Source: Peribacillus asahii
GTDB taxonomy: Bacteria; Bacillota; Bacilli; Bacillales; DSM-1321
NCBI RefSeq assembly: GCF_004006295.1
Contig: NZ_CP026095.1
Span: 2,838,001-2,902,000, forward strand
Direction of reading: 5' to 3'
DNA: 64,000 nt
Shown piece after piece: positions 40,905-48,604 of the stretch. Position 1 is the first letter of the stretch. Each line of letters starts with the position of its first letter. The position numbers and the translations under genes are program-made. The notes beneath the pieces are model-generated. The model searched no databases and was not told the DNA's origin. It worked only from the letters and a program-made list of their open reading frames with translations.

Positions 40905-41363
40905 TTATCTAGTCCAGACCTCTTTTATTTTAGAATAAGGAGCTTCATCATTGAACCAAATTGTATTCTTAAGTTTATAACCTAACTTAGCTAATAAGTT
41001 TACTCGCTTCTTTAATTGACCAAAGCAATATTGAACTACAATTTCATTTTCATTTAATAGTTCATTTTCTAACTCTTTATACTTAACAGTCCAAATTGCT
41101 GTTTTATTGTTAGAAATATCTTTCATAAGAGTTACTGCTTTTTCCATGTGGATAGTTAATGATGGTTCAACAGTAGAAGACTCTTCTTCTTGAGTGTCAA
41201 GATCAATGATTTCATCAGAGTTGAAAAGGTAAAGAATAACTTCTTCTTGGTTAAGTCCATCTTCTTCAATAGTTAATTTTGTTAATTCAATAGCTGCTTG
41301 ATCCGTTTCACGCTCGAATGAACAATAAGCTTCACCTTTGTAAGTCATAGTATATTTTTTCAT
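40905..41363 (-). CDS. Early hypothetical protein, 152 aa
   Basis: GGAGG precedes ATG. The N-terminal 55 residues (MTYKGEAYCSFERETDQAAI...EEVILYLFNSDEIIDLD) resemble the N-terminal domain of the 214-residue protein at 39583, with an NxEDV/EEVxL strand. Strong promoter framed by two operator-like repeats. Function unknown. Confidence 0.7.
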   Translation of the reverse strand: MKKYTMTYKGEAYCSFERETDQAAIELTKLTIEEDGLNQEEVILYLFNSDEIIDLDTQEEESSTVEPSLTIHMEKAVTLMKDISNNKTAIWTVKYKELENELLNENEIVVQYCFGQLKKRVNLLAKLGYKLKNTIWFNDEAPYSKIKEVWTR

Positions 41364-41381
41364 AATGTAAAACCTCCATTT

Positions 41382-41483
41382 GATATAATTTTATTTATTA
41401 TTTGTTTGGTTTCTATATACTTATTATATGATACAATGAGGAAAAATACAACTATTTTATTTAAATATGTAAGTTTATTTATT
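41382..41483 (-). promoter_or_regulatory. Promoter flanked by two operator-like repeats
   Basis: On the minus strand TTGTAT, 17 bases, TATAAT (41423-41451). The outer repeat AATAAATAAACTTACATA (about 41467-41484) is 15 bases upstream of -35. The inner repeat AATAAATAAAATTATATC (about 41382-41399) is next to GGAGG. Confidence 0.8.
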
Positions 41484-41499
41484 AAAAAGTTTTAATCTC

Positions 41500-41565
41500 A
41501 GGAACGAGCGGTCTTCTCGTGACTGACAAAGGTTTTAATGTTTTGATCTTTTGTTGTCACTTTTG
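41500..41565. other. Structured non-coding segment
   Basis: GTGAC...GTCAC with inner ACAAA/TTTGT (41519-41561) forms a long imperfect hairpin, next to a smaller one (GAG/CTC). It lies between a terminator and a promoter and may be an operator or a small RNA. Confidence 0.35.
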
Positions 41566-41583
41566 AAATATATAAGGAGACAA

Positions 41584-41622
41584 AGAAAGAAACCACTCTA
41601 TAACAGGATAGAATGGTTTTAA
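41584..41622 (-). terminator. Terminator after the GIY-YIG gene
   Basis: On the minus strand AAACCATTCTAT-cctgtt-ATAGAGTGGTTT followed by CTTTCTTTG. Confidence 0.75.
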
Positions 41623-41635
41623 TGTATATGTAAAT

Positions 41636-42382
41636 TCATTTACCTTTTTTGTATCTCTTTTTCCTTTCAAGGTATAGTTTATCGTATGACTTGGTTGTTA
41701 AAAGTATTTCTATGTCTTCTGCTATTGTAATTCCGAAGATAGTTCTTAACTCTCTTTTATATAGTTGAGAAGTTGTAACAGCAAAGCCGTTTTTATTATA
41801 CCATTTATGAAGCACCTTTAGAATTCTCGTATCATTTTTTATGTCATTATCATCTATGTTACTTATAATCCATTGATCAACATCATTTTTACAGTAATAT
41901 ATTCTTGTAGCAGCGTGATCTTTCATTGACTCGATTAAGTTTTTAAATTTTTCATTTATATAATTAAATATATAAGTTTGTGTATGTATAAAAATAGTCC
42001 CTTCTTTAACAGGATATTTTTCAGATAATTTTAATTTAGGCTTATATCGTATATGGATATTTTCTTCTGTTGGATCACTTTTATTATATACTCCATTTAT
42101 ATTTTTATATTCATCTATGTATTTCTTTTCGGCTTTAGGTAAATTATCTCTATTGTTAATTAACTCAAGAATTTTAAAAGAAAAACTTTTACTTTCATAT
42201 ATATTCCAATCTTTTTGTAAGTCTGTATTATAATGTTTATTGTTTGCTAAATGGGTATAATGAGAGTTAATCCTATGCTTTAGGTTAGTTGTACTACCTA
42301 TGTACACTCTACCAGTTTTATTATTCATGATTTTATAAATACACACTACATTTTTAAATTCATTGTCCATTAATTTTTCCAT
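41636..42382 (-). CDS. GIY-YIG homing endonuclease, 248 aa
   Basis: Residues about 12-85 carry the GIY-YIG core: CIYKIMNNKTGRVYIGSTTNLKHRI (Y-IYK... GR-VYIG, with catalytic Arg) and a later EKKYIDEY with the conserved Glu, then NKS. The C-terminal ~160 residues would bind DNA. The start MEKLMDNEF is preceded by AAAGGAG. Fourth homing-type nuclease in the window. Promoter region carries two operator-like repeats (42398-42522). Confidence 0.8.
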   Translation of the reverse strand: MEKLMDNEFKNVVCIYKIMNNKTGRVYIGSTTNLKHRINSHYTHLANNKHYNTDLQKDWNIYESKSFSFKILELINNRDNLPKAEKKYIDEYKNINGVYNKSDPTEENIHIRYKPKLKLSEKYPVKEGTIFIHTQTYIFNYINEKFKNLIESMKDHAATRIYYCKNDVDQWIISNIDDNDIKNDTRILKVLHKWYNKNGFAVTTSQLYKRELRTIFGITIAEDIEILLTTKSYDKLYLERKKRYKKGK

Positions 42383-42397
42383 TAGCAACATACTCCT

Positions 42398-42522
42398 TTT
42401 ATGTAATTTTATTTTTTGTCCATCAATCCCATATATAGAGAAATAAAAAAGTAACATGTTGCCCCATAATAAGACTATATAATTATATTGGATAAGTTGT
42501 TACTTTTTTATAATTTAACTTA
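42398..42522 (-). promoter_or_regulatory. Two operator-like repeats before the GIY-YIG gene
   Basis: Inner copy AAAATAAAATTACATAAA (about 42398-42415) abuts AAAGGAG. Outer copy AATAAGTTAAATTATAAAAA (about 42503-42522) overlaps the terminator of the preceding gene. A possible -35 TTATCC is 17 bases from TTATTA; the promoter is weak. Confidence 0.6.
42445..42511. terminator. Long-loop terminator after the 370-aa gene
   Basis: On the minus strand AAAAAAGTAACA and TGTTACTTTTTTA, about 40 bases apart, form a stem with T-run. It is symmetric and could act on both strands. Confidence 0.55.
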
Positions 42523-42532
42523 TTATAAGATA

Positions 42533-43645
42533 TTATTCTTCAGGTTTAAGACTCTTTGAATTGATATCAATTAAAGTTTCTGTAAGTTTATTTGTATTAG
42601 TGAGATAGGCTTCATTTGACCTTAATTTAGTTAGCTTCCTTGTATCATTCTTAAGTACATATGATTCAATTGCTTTCATATGTCTTTTGTTTGCATTGTC
42701 TTCTATTCTGTTAATGATACCTGTATTTATCATATCAATATTAAGTTTTGTTTTATCATTACTTAATCTTAAATAGTTTGGGTCATTATACTTCTTTAAT
42801 ATGTATTCATCATTGCAGATAATCTCATATGAACTATAATAATAGTCAATGTTAGCTTTATCTAATAATATGCTATTAGCTTGCTTGTAAAACTTTTCAG
42901 CCGTTCTATTCTTATATATGTCTGATATGTCAGTGTATTTGTATTGATCCAGCAATAACCTTTCTACACTGTCTATAAGTCTAGTTTCTTCTTCAGTAGC
43001 CTTTCTATGTATCTCTCTTATTAATGGCTGTGCTGTATCGTATGAGACTATAATATCCCCTTCTTCGGTTATCTCTTCATGCTTAGTTACCCTTATCATA
43101 TTTGAATCATTCTTATCTATAGTTGTATTGATAAAGCATACTGTTGTAATCTTATTCCAAGATATAAGACGTTTCTTTCTTAATCCATCCAATGCAGTTT
43201 CTATATTCCTTTTTAACAAATCATCTGTAGTATTGTAGAAGTCCCTTATCTCATCTTTATCAACGTCAATTAGTTCCTGTATCTCTTTGTATGGATTATA
43301 TTTAACATATGTATAGTTGTCATTAATCATTTTCAATAGTCTTAGTATTCCGTTTCGAGAAAGAAATAATTTCTTTTTATTAACTAAGATGCTGATAAGT
43401 AAGTCTTCTATGTATTCTATATACGCTGCTCTATTGTTAGTACGCAAGTCAACTTTATCCTTTGGGATATCGTATATATCAGTAATAATAAACTTATGAC
43501 CTTGATTCTCATGAGCAAAGTACCTATTCCATTCTTTAAGTTGTGCCTTCTTGCTATTAGCTTTCTTTGGTTCCTCACCTAACAGCTTGCATAATTCTTT
43601 GTAGTTCTTTACTATGAGTCCCACTTCTAATTGATCAATGTCCAT
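42533..43645 (-). CDS. Large early protein, possible DNA-binding, 370 aa
   Basis: The start MDIDQLEVGLIVKNYKELCKLLGE, with an Asn-Tyr-Lys-Glu-Leu helix and later KAQLKEWNRYF, resembles the opening of phage/plasmid DNA-binding proteins of Bacillus. The middle is long, helical and acidic, with no catalytic motif seen. A strong promoter flanked by two repeats precedes it. A replication or regulatory role is possible; not assigned. Confidence 0.6.
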   Translation of the reverse strand: MDIDQLEVGLIVKNYKELCKLLGEEPKKANSKKAQLKEWNRYFAHENQGHKFIITDIYDIPKDKVDLRTNNRAAYIEYIEDLLISILVNKKKLFLSRNGILRLLKMINDNYTYVKYNPYKEIQELIDVDKDEIRDFYNTTDDLLKRNIETALDGLRKKRLISWNKITTVCFINTTIDKNDSNMIRVTKHEEITEEGDIIVSYDTAQPLIREIHRKATEEETRLIDSVERLLLDQYKYTDISDIYKNRTAEKFYKQANSILLDKANIDYYYSSYEIICNDEYILKKYNDPNYLRLSNDKTKLNIDMINTGIINRIEDNANKRHMKAIESYVLKNDTRKLTKLRSNEAYLTNTNKLTETLIDINSKSLKPEE

Positions 43646-43660
43646 TTACGTATAACCTCC

Positions 43661-43770
43661 TATATAATTTTAGTTGCGATAGTCCGAATAGATATAACTA
43701 TCCACTCTTAATAATAACATATTATGGTAGGATTGTATATAGTTTAAGGTGATTATGTAAGTTTATTTAG
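43661..43770 (-). promoter_or_regulatory. Promoter flanked by two operator-like repeats
   Basis: On the minus strand TTAAAC, 17 bases, TAATAT (43719-43747). The outer repeat CTAAATAAACTTACATAATC (about 43752-43771) is close to -35. The inner repeat AACTAAAATTATATA (about 43661-43675) abuts GGAGG. Confidence 0.75.
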
Positions 43771-43775
43771 GTAGA

Positions 43776-43806
43776 AGAAAAAAGGATAACCGTTTTGATT
43801 ATCCTA
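43776..43806 (-). terminator. Terminator after the 585-aa gene
   Basis: On the minus strand AGGATAAT-caaaacg-GTTATCCT followed by TTTTTTC. Confidence 0.75.
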
Positions 43807-43820
43807 TTAATTTATTATGT

Positions 43821-45578
43821 TTACGCTGATACTGCTTTATTAGTTATTAGCTTATATTCGTTTAATTCTTGGCTTGTGAGCTTTCTATTTGTTACTACAG
43901 TACCATTGATACTACTTTTATTATCAATGTATATACAGCCTTCTAGCTCGTTTAGATTCATGTCTATATTGTATGGTTGTGATAGTTCATATTCGTATAG
44001 TGTGTAGTTTGTTTGGTACTCGTTTTCATATTGTGAAAAGTATTGATTGAATATGTTGTGAATAGCTTCATTGTATTTGATTGTAGAGATACCACTATAC
44101 CAGCTCCAAACCTTTGAACCATTGAAATAATATTCAGTAAAGCCATAATTCTTTGTAGCGTGTTTGATTATTAATCCTTTTGATACCATGAATGATAAAC
44201 GCTTAGCAGTGTCAATATTTTCTTTGTGCTGCTTTTCTTCTCGTTCTTTCTTTGTGTGTTCTTTGTATTCGTATCTATTAATCCAATCACGCAATTTGTA
44301 ATATCTTTCTTCTTGATCAAGTGAGACAGGTAAAACAGATATATAATTAAAATATTCTTTCATGTTATCGTATGACATCTTATGTTTAGAAAATACATAT
44401 TCCTTTTCTAGTTCTTGTAAACGTTCGTTTGTCATTGTTGGATGATTAGAGCTTATTATCATAGTGTCAGGTATATTATACTTTAGAGAGTAATTATAGG
44501 CTTCTTTGTATGTGCTGAATGTATTCTTATATAGGTGATATGTTTCATTCTCATCATATTCAATTGTTGTTACTACTTCAGATTGTTTAATTGATTCATT
44601 CATATCATTGTTGGAAAGAAGCCCAGTGTTATGAGCTTCTATAATTTTTAATGTTTCAGGTAACACGTTATCAGATTGATTTATATAATTTAATTCAAGT
44701 GATTCCGCTATCTCTTTCATTGTGCTATCTTGTAAGACTTCCTCTATTGTTGTCCCTTCCTCTATACACATGTTAGTTATTAGCTTAATAATATCTTCAT
44801 TAGTTTGTATAGTTACAATAGAAGCGTCTAGGAACTCCCAGCCTTTAGCATAGTCTGACATGTTACCATACGCAAAGTAGATACCATTTCCTAGTGAATT
44901 ACCTTGCCATGTTTGTAAGCCGTTTAAAGGACGCTGAGCACATACCACAGTATAACCTTTTGAATAAGCTTCCATCATGTGAGTATTGAATGAATCGGAT
45001 AATGGATTGATTGTAACTGTATTCATGTTGTGAGTAGGTTCGGTTTGTTTACTTTCCTCTATCATGTTGTATTCATAGTCTACACTATCGCAATATGTTA
45101 CTGCTTCTTTGTGAGTGTTAAAGGCTCTATTGCCTACATTGTAAGAAGTTGTTTCTTCTTGTTTATTAGATGTAACTTCATTTACTTCAATTGAAGCAGC
45201 TACTTCATTTACTTGTTTATTGTAATCATAGTTCATAACAATTGCTTTCTCGTGGTAACGTTCAATAATAGTTGGAATAATAACTTTATTAAAGAAAGCT
45301 TCTGCATGTTGTTTCTTTGTTTCTTGATTTCTGCGTGATCCGGTTCCAACCAATTTAATTTTTACTAGCTCAAGTGTCTTATAATTAAAGTGAATATGTA
45401 CAGTTTGATTAGATGCATAAGCTACATTTAAAAATAGTTCTACATAAACGATATCAGAGTTATAATTATCTACATTATAGATATCAAAAGCTTTATACCC
45501 TTCTCCATATGAGAATGTGATATTGTTCATGTCTTGAAAGAATGCTTTCTTTTGTGGTACTAATTGGATAGTTGTCAT
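43821..45578 (-). CDS. Large early protein of unknown function, 585 aa
   Basis: AAAGGGG precedes ATG. An N-terminal beta-rich domain (about 1-110), a middle with several repeats of a short motif (Y-x-x-x-N-x-[AT]-F-[NS]-T-[HY]-K-E-A-x-[TN]-Y, near 145 and 355), a charged helical stretch (about 430-460) and a C-terminal module shared with the 214-residue protein (NRKLTSQELNEYKL...AVSA). This mosaic suggests a duplicated binding module. Not recognised. Promoter with two operator-like repeats. Confidence 0.65.
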   Translation of the reverse strand: MTTIQLVPQKKAFFQDMNNITFSYGEGYKAFDIYNVDNYNSDIVYVELFLNVAYASNQTVHIHFNYKTLELVKIKLVGTGSRRNQETKKQHAEAFFNKVIIPTIIERYHEKAIVMNYDYNKQVNEVAASIEVNEVTSNKQEETTSYNVGNRAFNTHKEAVTYCDSVDYEYNMIEESKQTEPTHNMNTVTINPLSDSFNTHMMEAYSKGYTVVCAQRPLNGLQTWQGNSLGNGIYFAYGNMSDYAKGWEFLDASIVTIQTNEDIIKLITNMCIEEGTTIEEVLQDSTMKEIAESLELNYINQSDNVLPETLKIIEAHNTGLLSNNDMNESIKQSEVVTTIEYDENETYHLYKNTFSTYKEAYNYSLKYNIPDTMIISSNHPTMTNERLQELEKEYVFSKHKMSYDNMKEYFNYISVLPVSLDQEERYYKLRDWINRYEYKEHTKKEREEKQHKENIDTAKRLSFMVSKGLIIKHATKNYGFTEYYFNGSKVWSWYSGISTIKYNEAIHNIFNQYFSQYENEYQTNYTLYEYELSQPYNIDMNLNELEGCIYIDNKSSINGTVVTNRKLTSQELNEYKLITNKAVSA

Positions 45579-45591
45579 ATTATTTAACCCC

Positions 45592-45693
45592 TTTAATTAA
45601 TTTATTTTGTTTCCGTTTTCTATACTCTTATTATACTATAGATTGATGGAAAATAGAAGTAAAATTATATATTTTTATTAAGTTTATTTGATT
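45592..45693 (-). promoter_or_regulatory. Promoter flanked by two operator-like repeats
   Basis: On the minus strand TATAAT (45630-45635) with a weak -35 (TTCTAT). The outer copy TCAAATAAACTTAATAAAA is at about 45675-45693. The inner copy AAAATAAATTAATTAAAG abuts the ribosome binding site. Confidence 0.65.
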
Positions 45694-45699
45694 ATTTTT

Positions 45700-46495
45700 A
45701 TTGTGGATAGTGTATGACGTATAGTATAAGTAGTATTGAAAACTACATGTGATAGTTATAGTATCTACACTAGTGTATGATGTACAGTATATAATAATTA
45801 AAACTTATGCACAGTGATAATATTTTCTTATAGAATACTTCAAGCGTCAAGGTTATGTTATAACCGACTAGTTAGGTATGATATAGAATACGTTTAAATT
45901 TTTGAGGTGAGATGTATAATTTTTTTAAGTTGTATTGGGTTAGTTGGGAATATTAGTGTAGATCAGCTTGATATTGGTGACTGTTTAGGAATAGTAGTCA
46001 GTACGCATGATAATGGATATTATATCCGCAACTCATAAGGGTATACGGGGGCTATTTTACATTTATAATTGGGAATGGTTATCAGTTAGAACGCCTAACA
46101 CATCTATCCACACACCATACCTATTTTTCCAATCTCGATACTAAGAATTAAACCTACATTTTCCCCTTATCATCTATCGAAATGTCTGTCGAAACTCACG
46201 ATAGAAACCCTTATATTACCTACACTTCCCACTCCTCACTCTACCCTCATTTTCACCTAAATCACCCATATCACACCCTCAAATCATCCACAAACCTATA
46301 TACACCAACGCTTCATCCGACTCCTATAGTCAACTAATCTCCACATATCACAAAAACCCTGATAAATACTACATTTTCACACTATAATCATGCTTATACG
46401 ATAACCAACTTATCGAACCCTTATATCTCATATATCCCTATTTTAAGAATACGACACTCACATTTGACCATAGAGGGGGCTATATTTTCATCCAA
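45700..46495. other. 800-base non-coding region with reversal of G/C strand bias
   Basis: No ORF is supported on either strand. The left half of the plus strand is G-rich (45901-45960: 17 G, 0 C) and the right half C-rich (46201-46260: 1 G, 23 C; 46261-46320: 2 G, 24 C), with the switch near 46060. It contains a 20-base direct repeat with two mismatches (45709-45728 and 45772-45791), a perfect palindrome TACACTAGTGTA (45766-45777), GGTTAT-gtt-ATAACC at about 45851-45865, and CTATCG/CGATAG around 46173-46206. An origin, a centromere-like site or a structured RNA is possible. Confidence 0.6.
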
Positions 46496-46524
46496 AATAA
46501 AAAGGCAGCTATATAAGCCACCTT
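46496..46524 (-). terminator. Terminator after the UvrD-like gene
   Basis: On the minus strand AAGGTGGCT-tatat-AGCTGCCTT followed by TTTATTTTGG. An operator-like repeat (TTAAGTAAAATTACATAA, about 46537-46554) lies between the stop and the stem. Confidence 0.75.
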
Positions 46525-46550
46525 AGTTAATAATATGTATTTATGTAATT

Positions 46551-48344
46551 TTACTTAATATCACCAAAATACTCTAAGATAAATTGATTACCTCTACCAC
46601 TTTCCCCTAATCCAATCTGTGAAATATAAAGGTTTTCTTTGCTGCGAGTTATTCCAACATATAGCAACCTAGCCTCCTCATCTAATCCTGACTTTTCATG
46701 AGGAAATTTACCATCCTCAATTCCAATTAGGAAACAATTATTCCACTCAAGCCCTTTGGATGAATGAATGGACATTAACTTAACACTATTCTTCTTAGAT
46801 TTCTTTTTCGTATTGTTACTATATACGTATGTAATAAACTGCTCTAAATTGTTCCCTTTAACAAAACTTTTCAATACGTCAATACTATTCAATCGATCAT
46901 TAATTTCATCGTTGTTGCTATAATTCTCTCTAATCCCACTATCAATATTGAAACTTTTCACAATATTACTAATCAATGTAATTACACTCGCTTCTCTATC
47001 TACCTGAAGTCTTAGTTTGTTTATTGAATTCTCAAATTCTCTGATGCTTCTTTTATGCTTTGCTTCAGACACTTCCATAGTTACAAAAGCTTCATATGTA
47101 GATATATCATGTAAACCTGAATAATGTTTAGCTTTATCTAACATGTCATTCTTTAAATACTTCAACGGATAATTTCTTGATCTAAACACTGTTTCAAATG
47201 CTTGATCATCGTGTGGATTATGTAATAATCTCAAATAAGAAAGAATGGCTTCCACTTCTTTTAACTTAAAGAAACCTGAATCATTCGTAATTTCATAGTC
47301 AATTCCACGTCTTTTTAACTCATTTTCAACAAAGCTGCTATGTAAGTTCATTCTATATAATACAGCAATCTCGCTTAACTTTTCACCTTGTTCAATTAAT
47401 TCCTCGATCTTATCTACAACTTCCACTCCTTCAATTTCTCTGGTTCCATATGTACGGATAGTAATCTCACCATCAGATTGATTATGTGCTTCTGAATCCA
47501 CATAGTGCTCATAATTCTTAAAGTAAGGCTTAATGAATTTGTTTGCATTATTCACAATATTCTTAGCGGAACGATAATTCTTATATAAGTTAATGATAGT
47601 TGGATTTTCCCAATACTTATCGAAATTTATACAGTATTCAATATTACCTGCTCTCCATGAGTAGATTGCCTGTCTTGGGTCATATAAACAGAACATGTTA
47701 CCTGACTGACAGAGTTCTTGTAAGATCATGTTCTGCACGAGGCAACTATCCTGATGCTCGTCAACCAATATGAATTCATATGTATACTTTCCTTTATTTT
47801 TCTGAAGGATATCCAAACACATTGTTAAGTAGTCATCGAAGTCGCATAATCCTGCTTTACTTTTCATAGTTTCATATTTCTTGAAAAATACTCTAAGTTC
47901 ATTTTCATTGTATAGGCTATCTTTAGGTATAAATTTATCAGTGAATGTTTTATTATGATTCTTTTGATAACTGATGAAACTTTTCACATCATCTATATCA
48001 ACGTTTTTATCAACTGATTTGAGATAATTAGCAACCTGCCAATCTTGAATTAGTTTTAATGTGATACCTTCTTGAACAAGAATTCTTCCGCATATAGAAT
48101 GAAATGTCCCTACATTGACATCACCAAGTCCCATTTTAGATAATTTCTTCTCTAGCTCATCTGCTGTTTTTCGTGTAAAGCTAATAGCCAAGATGGAATT
48201 CTGCGGTTCATTATGTACCTCCACTAAGTTTTTGATTCGGTTAAGTAGCACTGTTGACTTACCTGAACCAGCTCCAGCTACGATACCTGCTGCTCCAGTA
48301 TGAAATTCGATTGCAAGTTTTTGTTCATCGTTAAATTTAGTCAT
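46551..48344 (-). CDS. UvrD/PcrA-like superfamily 1 DNA helicase, 597 aa
   Basis: Motifs of SF1A helicases are in order: Q-motif-like FNDEQKLAI, Walker A GAAGIVAGAGSGKST near residues 17-31, DEHQDS near 195 (Walker B, DExx box), YSWRAG, NLYKNYRS (motif IV), SIHSSKGLEW near 527 (motif V), and LLYVGITRSKENLYIS near 565 (motif VI). It unwinds DNA 3'-5' with ATP and likely serves phage replication or repair. At 597 residues it is shorter than PcrA (~720) and lacks its C-terminal tail. Promoter with two operator-like repeats. Confidence 0.9.
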   Translation of the reverse strand: MTKFNDEQKLAIEFHTGAAGIVAGAGSGKSTVLLNRIKNLVEVHNEPQNSILAISFTRKTADELEKKLSKMGLGDVNVGTFHSICGRILVQEGITLKLIQDWQVANYLKSVDKNVDIDDVKSFISYQKNHNKTFTDKFIPKDSLYNENELRVFFKKYETMKSKAGLCDFDDYLTMCLDILQKNKGKYTYEFILVDEHQDSCLVQNMILQELCQSGNMFCLYDPRQAIYSWRAGNIEYCINFDKYWENPTIINLYKNYRSAKNIVNNANKFIKPYFKNYEHYVDSEAHNQSDGEITIRTYGTREIEGVEVVDKIEELIEQGEKLSEIAVLYRMNLHSSFVENELKRRGIDYEITNDSGFFKLKEVEAILSYLRLLHNPHDDQAFETVFRSRNYPLKYLKNDMLDKAKHYSGLHDISTYEAFVTMEVSEAKHKRSIREFENSINKLRLQVDREASVITLISNIVKSFNIDSGIRENYSNNDEINDRLNSIDVLKSFVKGNNLEQFITYVYSNNTKKKSKKNSVKLMSIHSSKGLEWNNCFLIGIEDGKFPHEKSGLDEEARLLYVGITRSKENLYISQIGLGESGRGNQFILEYFGDIK

Positions 48345-48363
48345 CTTATTAACTCCTTTTTGA

Positions 48364-48466
48364 TATGTAATTTTATTTTTAACTATGTAGAAATTGCTCT
48401 TGTTGATTTCGTAAGTTGATTATAACTCGATTATCATATTTATTCAATACATAATTTTATTTATTA
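48364..48466 (-). promoter_or_regulatory. Near-consensus promoter flanked by two operator-like repeats
   Basis: On the minus strand TTGAAT, 17 bases, TATAAT (48419-48447). The outer repeat AATAAATAAAATTATGTA (about 48449-48466) sits right beside -35. The inner repeat AAAATAAAATTACATATC (about 48363-48380) precedes AAAGGAG. Confidence 0.8.
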
Positions 48467-48578
48467 AACTTTAATTTATGTACAAGAGTGTTAGAGACAC
48501 TTTAAGTTGTACGAATGTAATTGGTCATGGATTATTTTAACGTTTGTGTAACATTCTCAGAAACTCTTAAAACAGTAA

Positions 48579-48604
48579 ACAGGAGGCTAACGAACACCTC
48601 CTAT
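48579..48604 (-). terminator. Hairpin at the end of the ftsK-like gene
   Basis: On the minus strand AGGAGG...CCTCCT with an ~11-base loop, overlapping the stop. The T-run is weak (GTTTAC). Confidence 0.45.
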
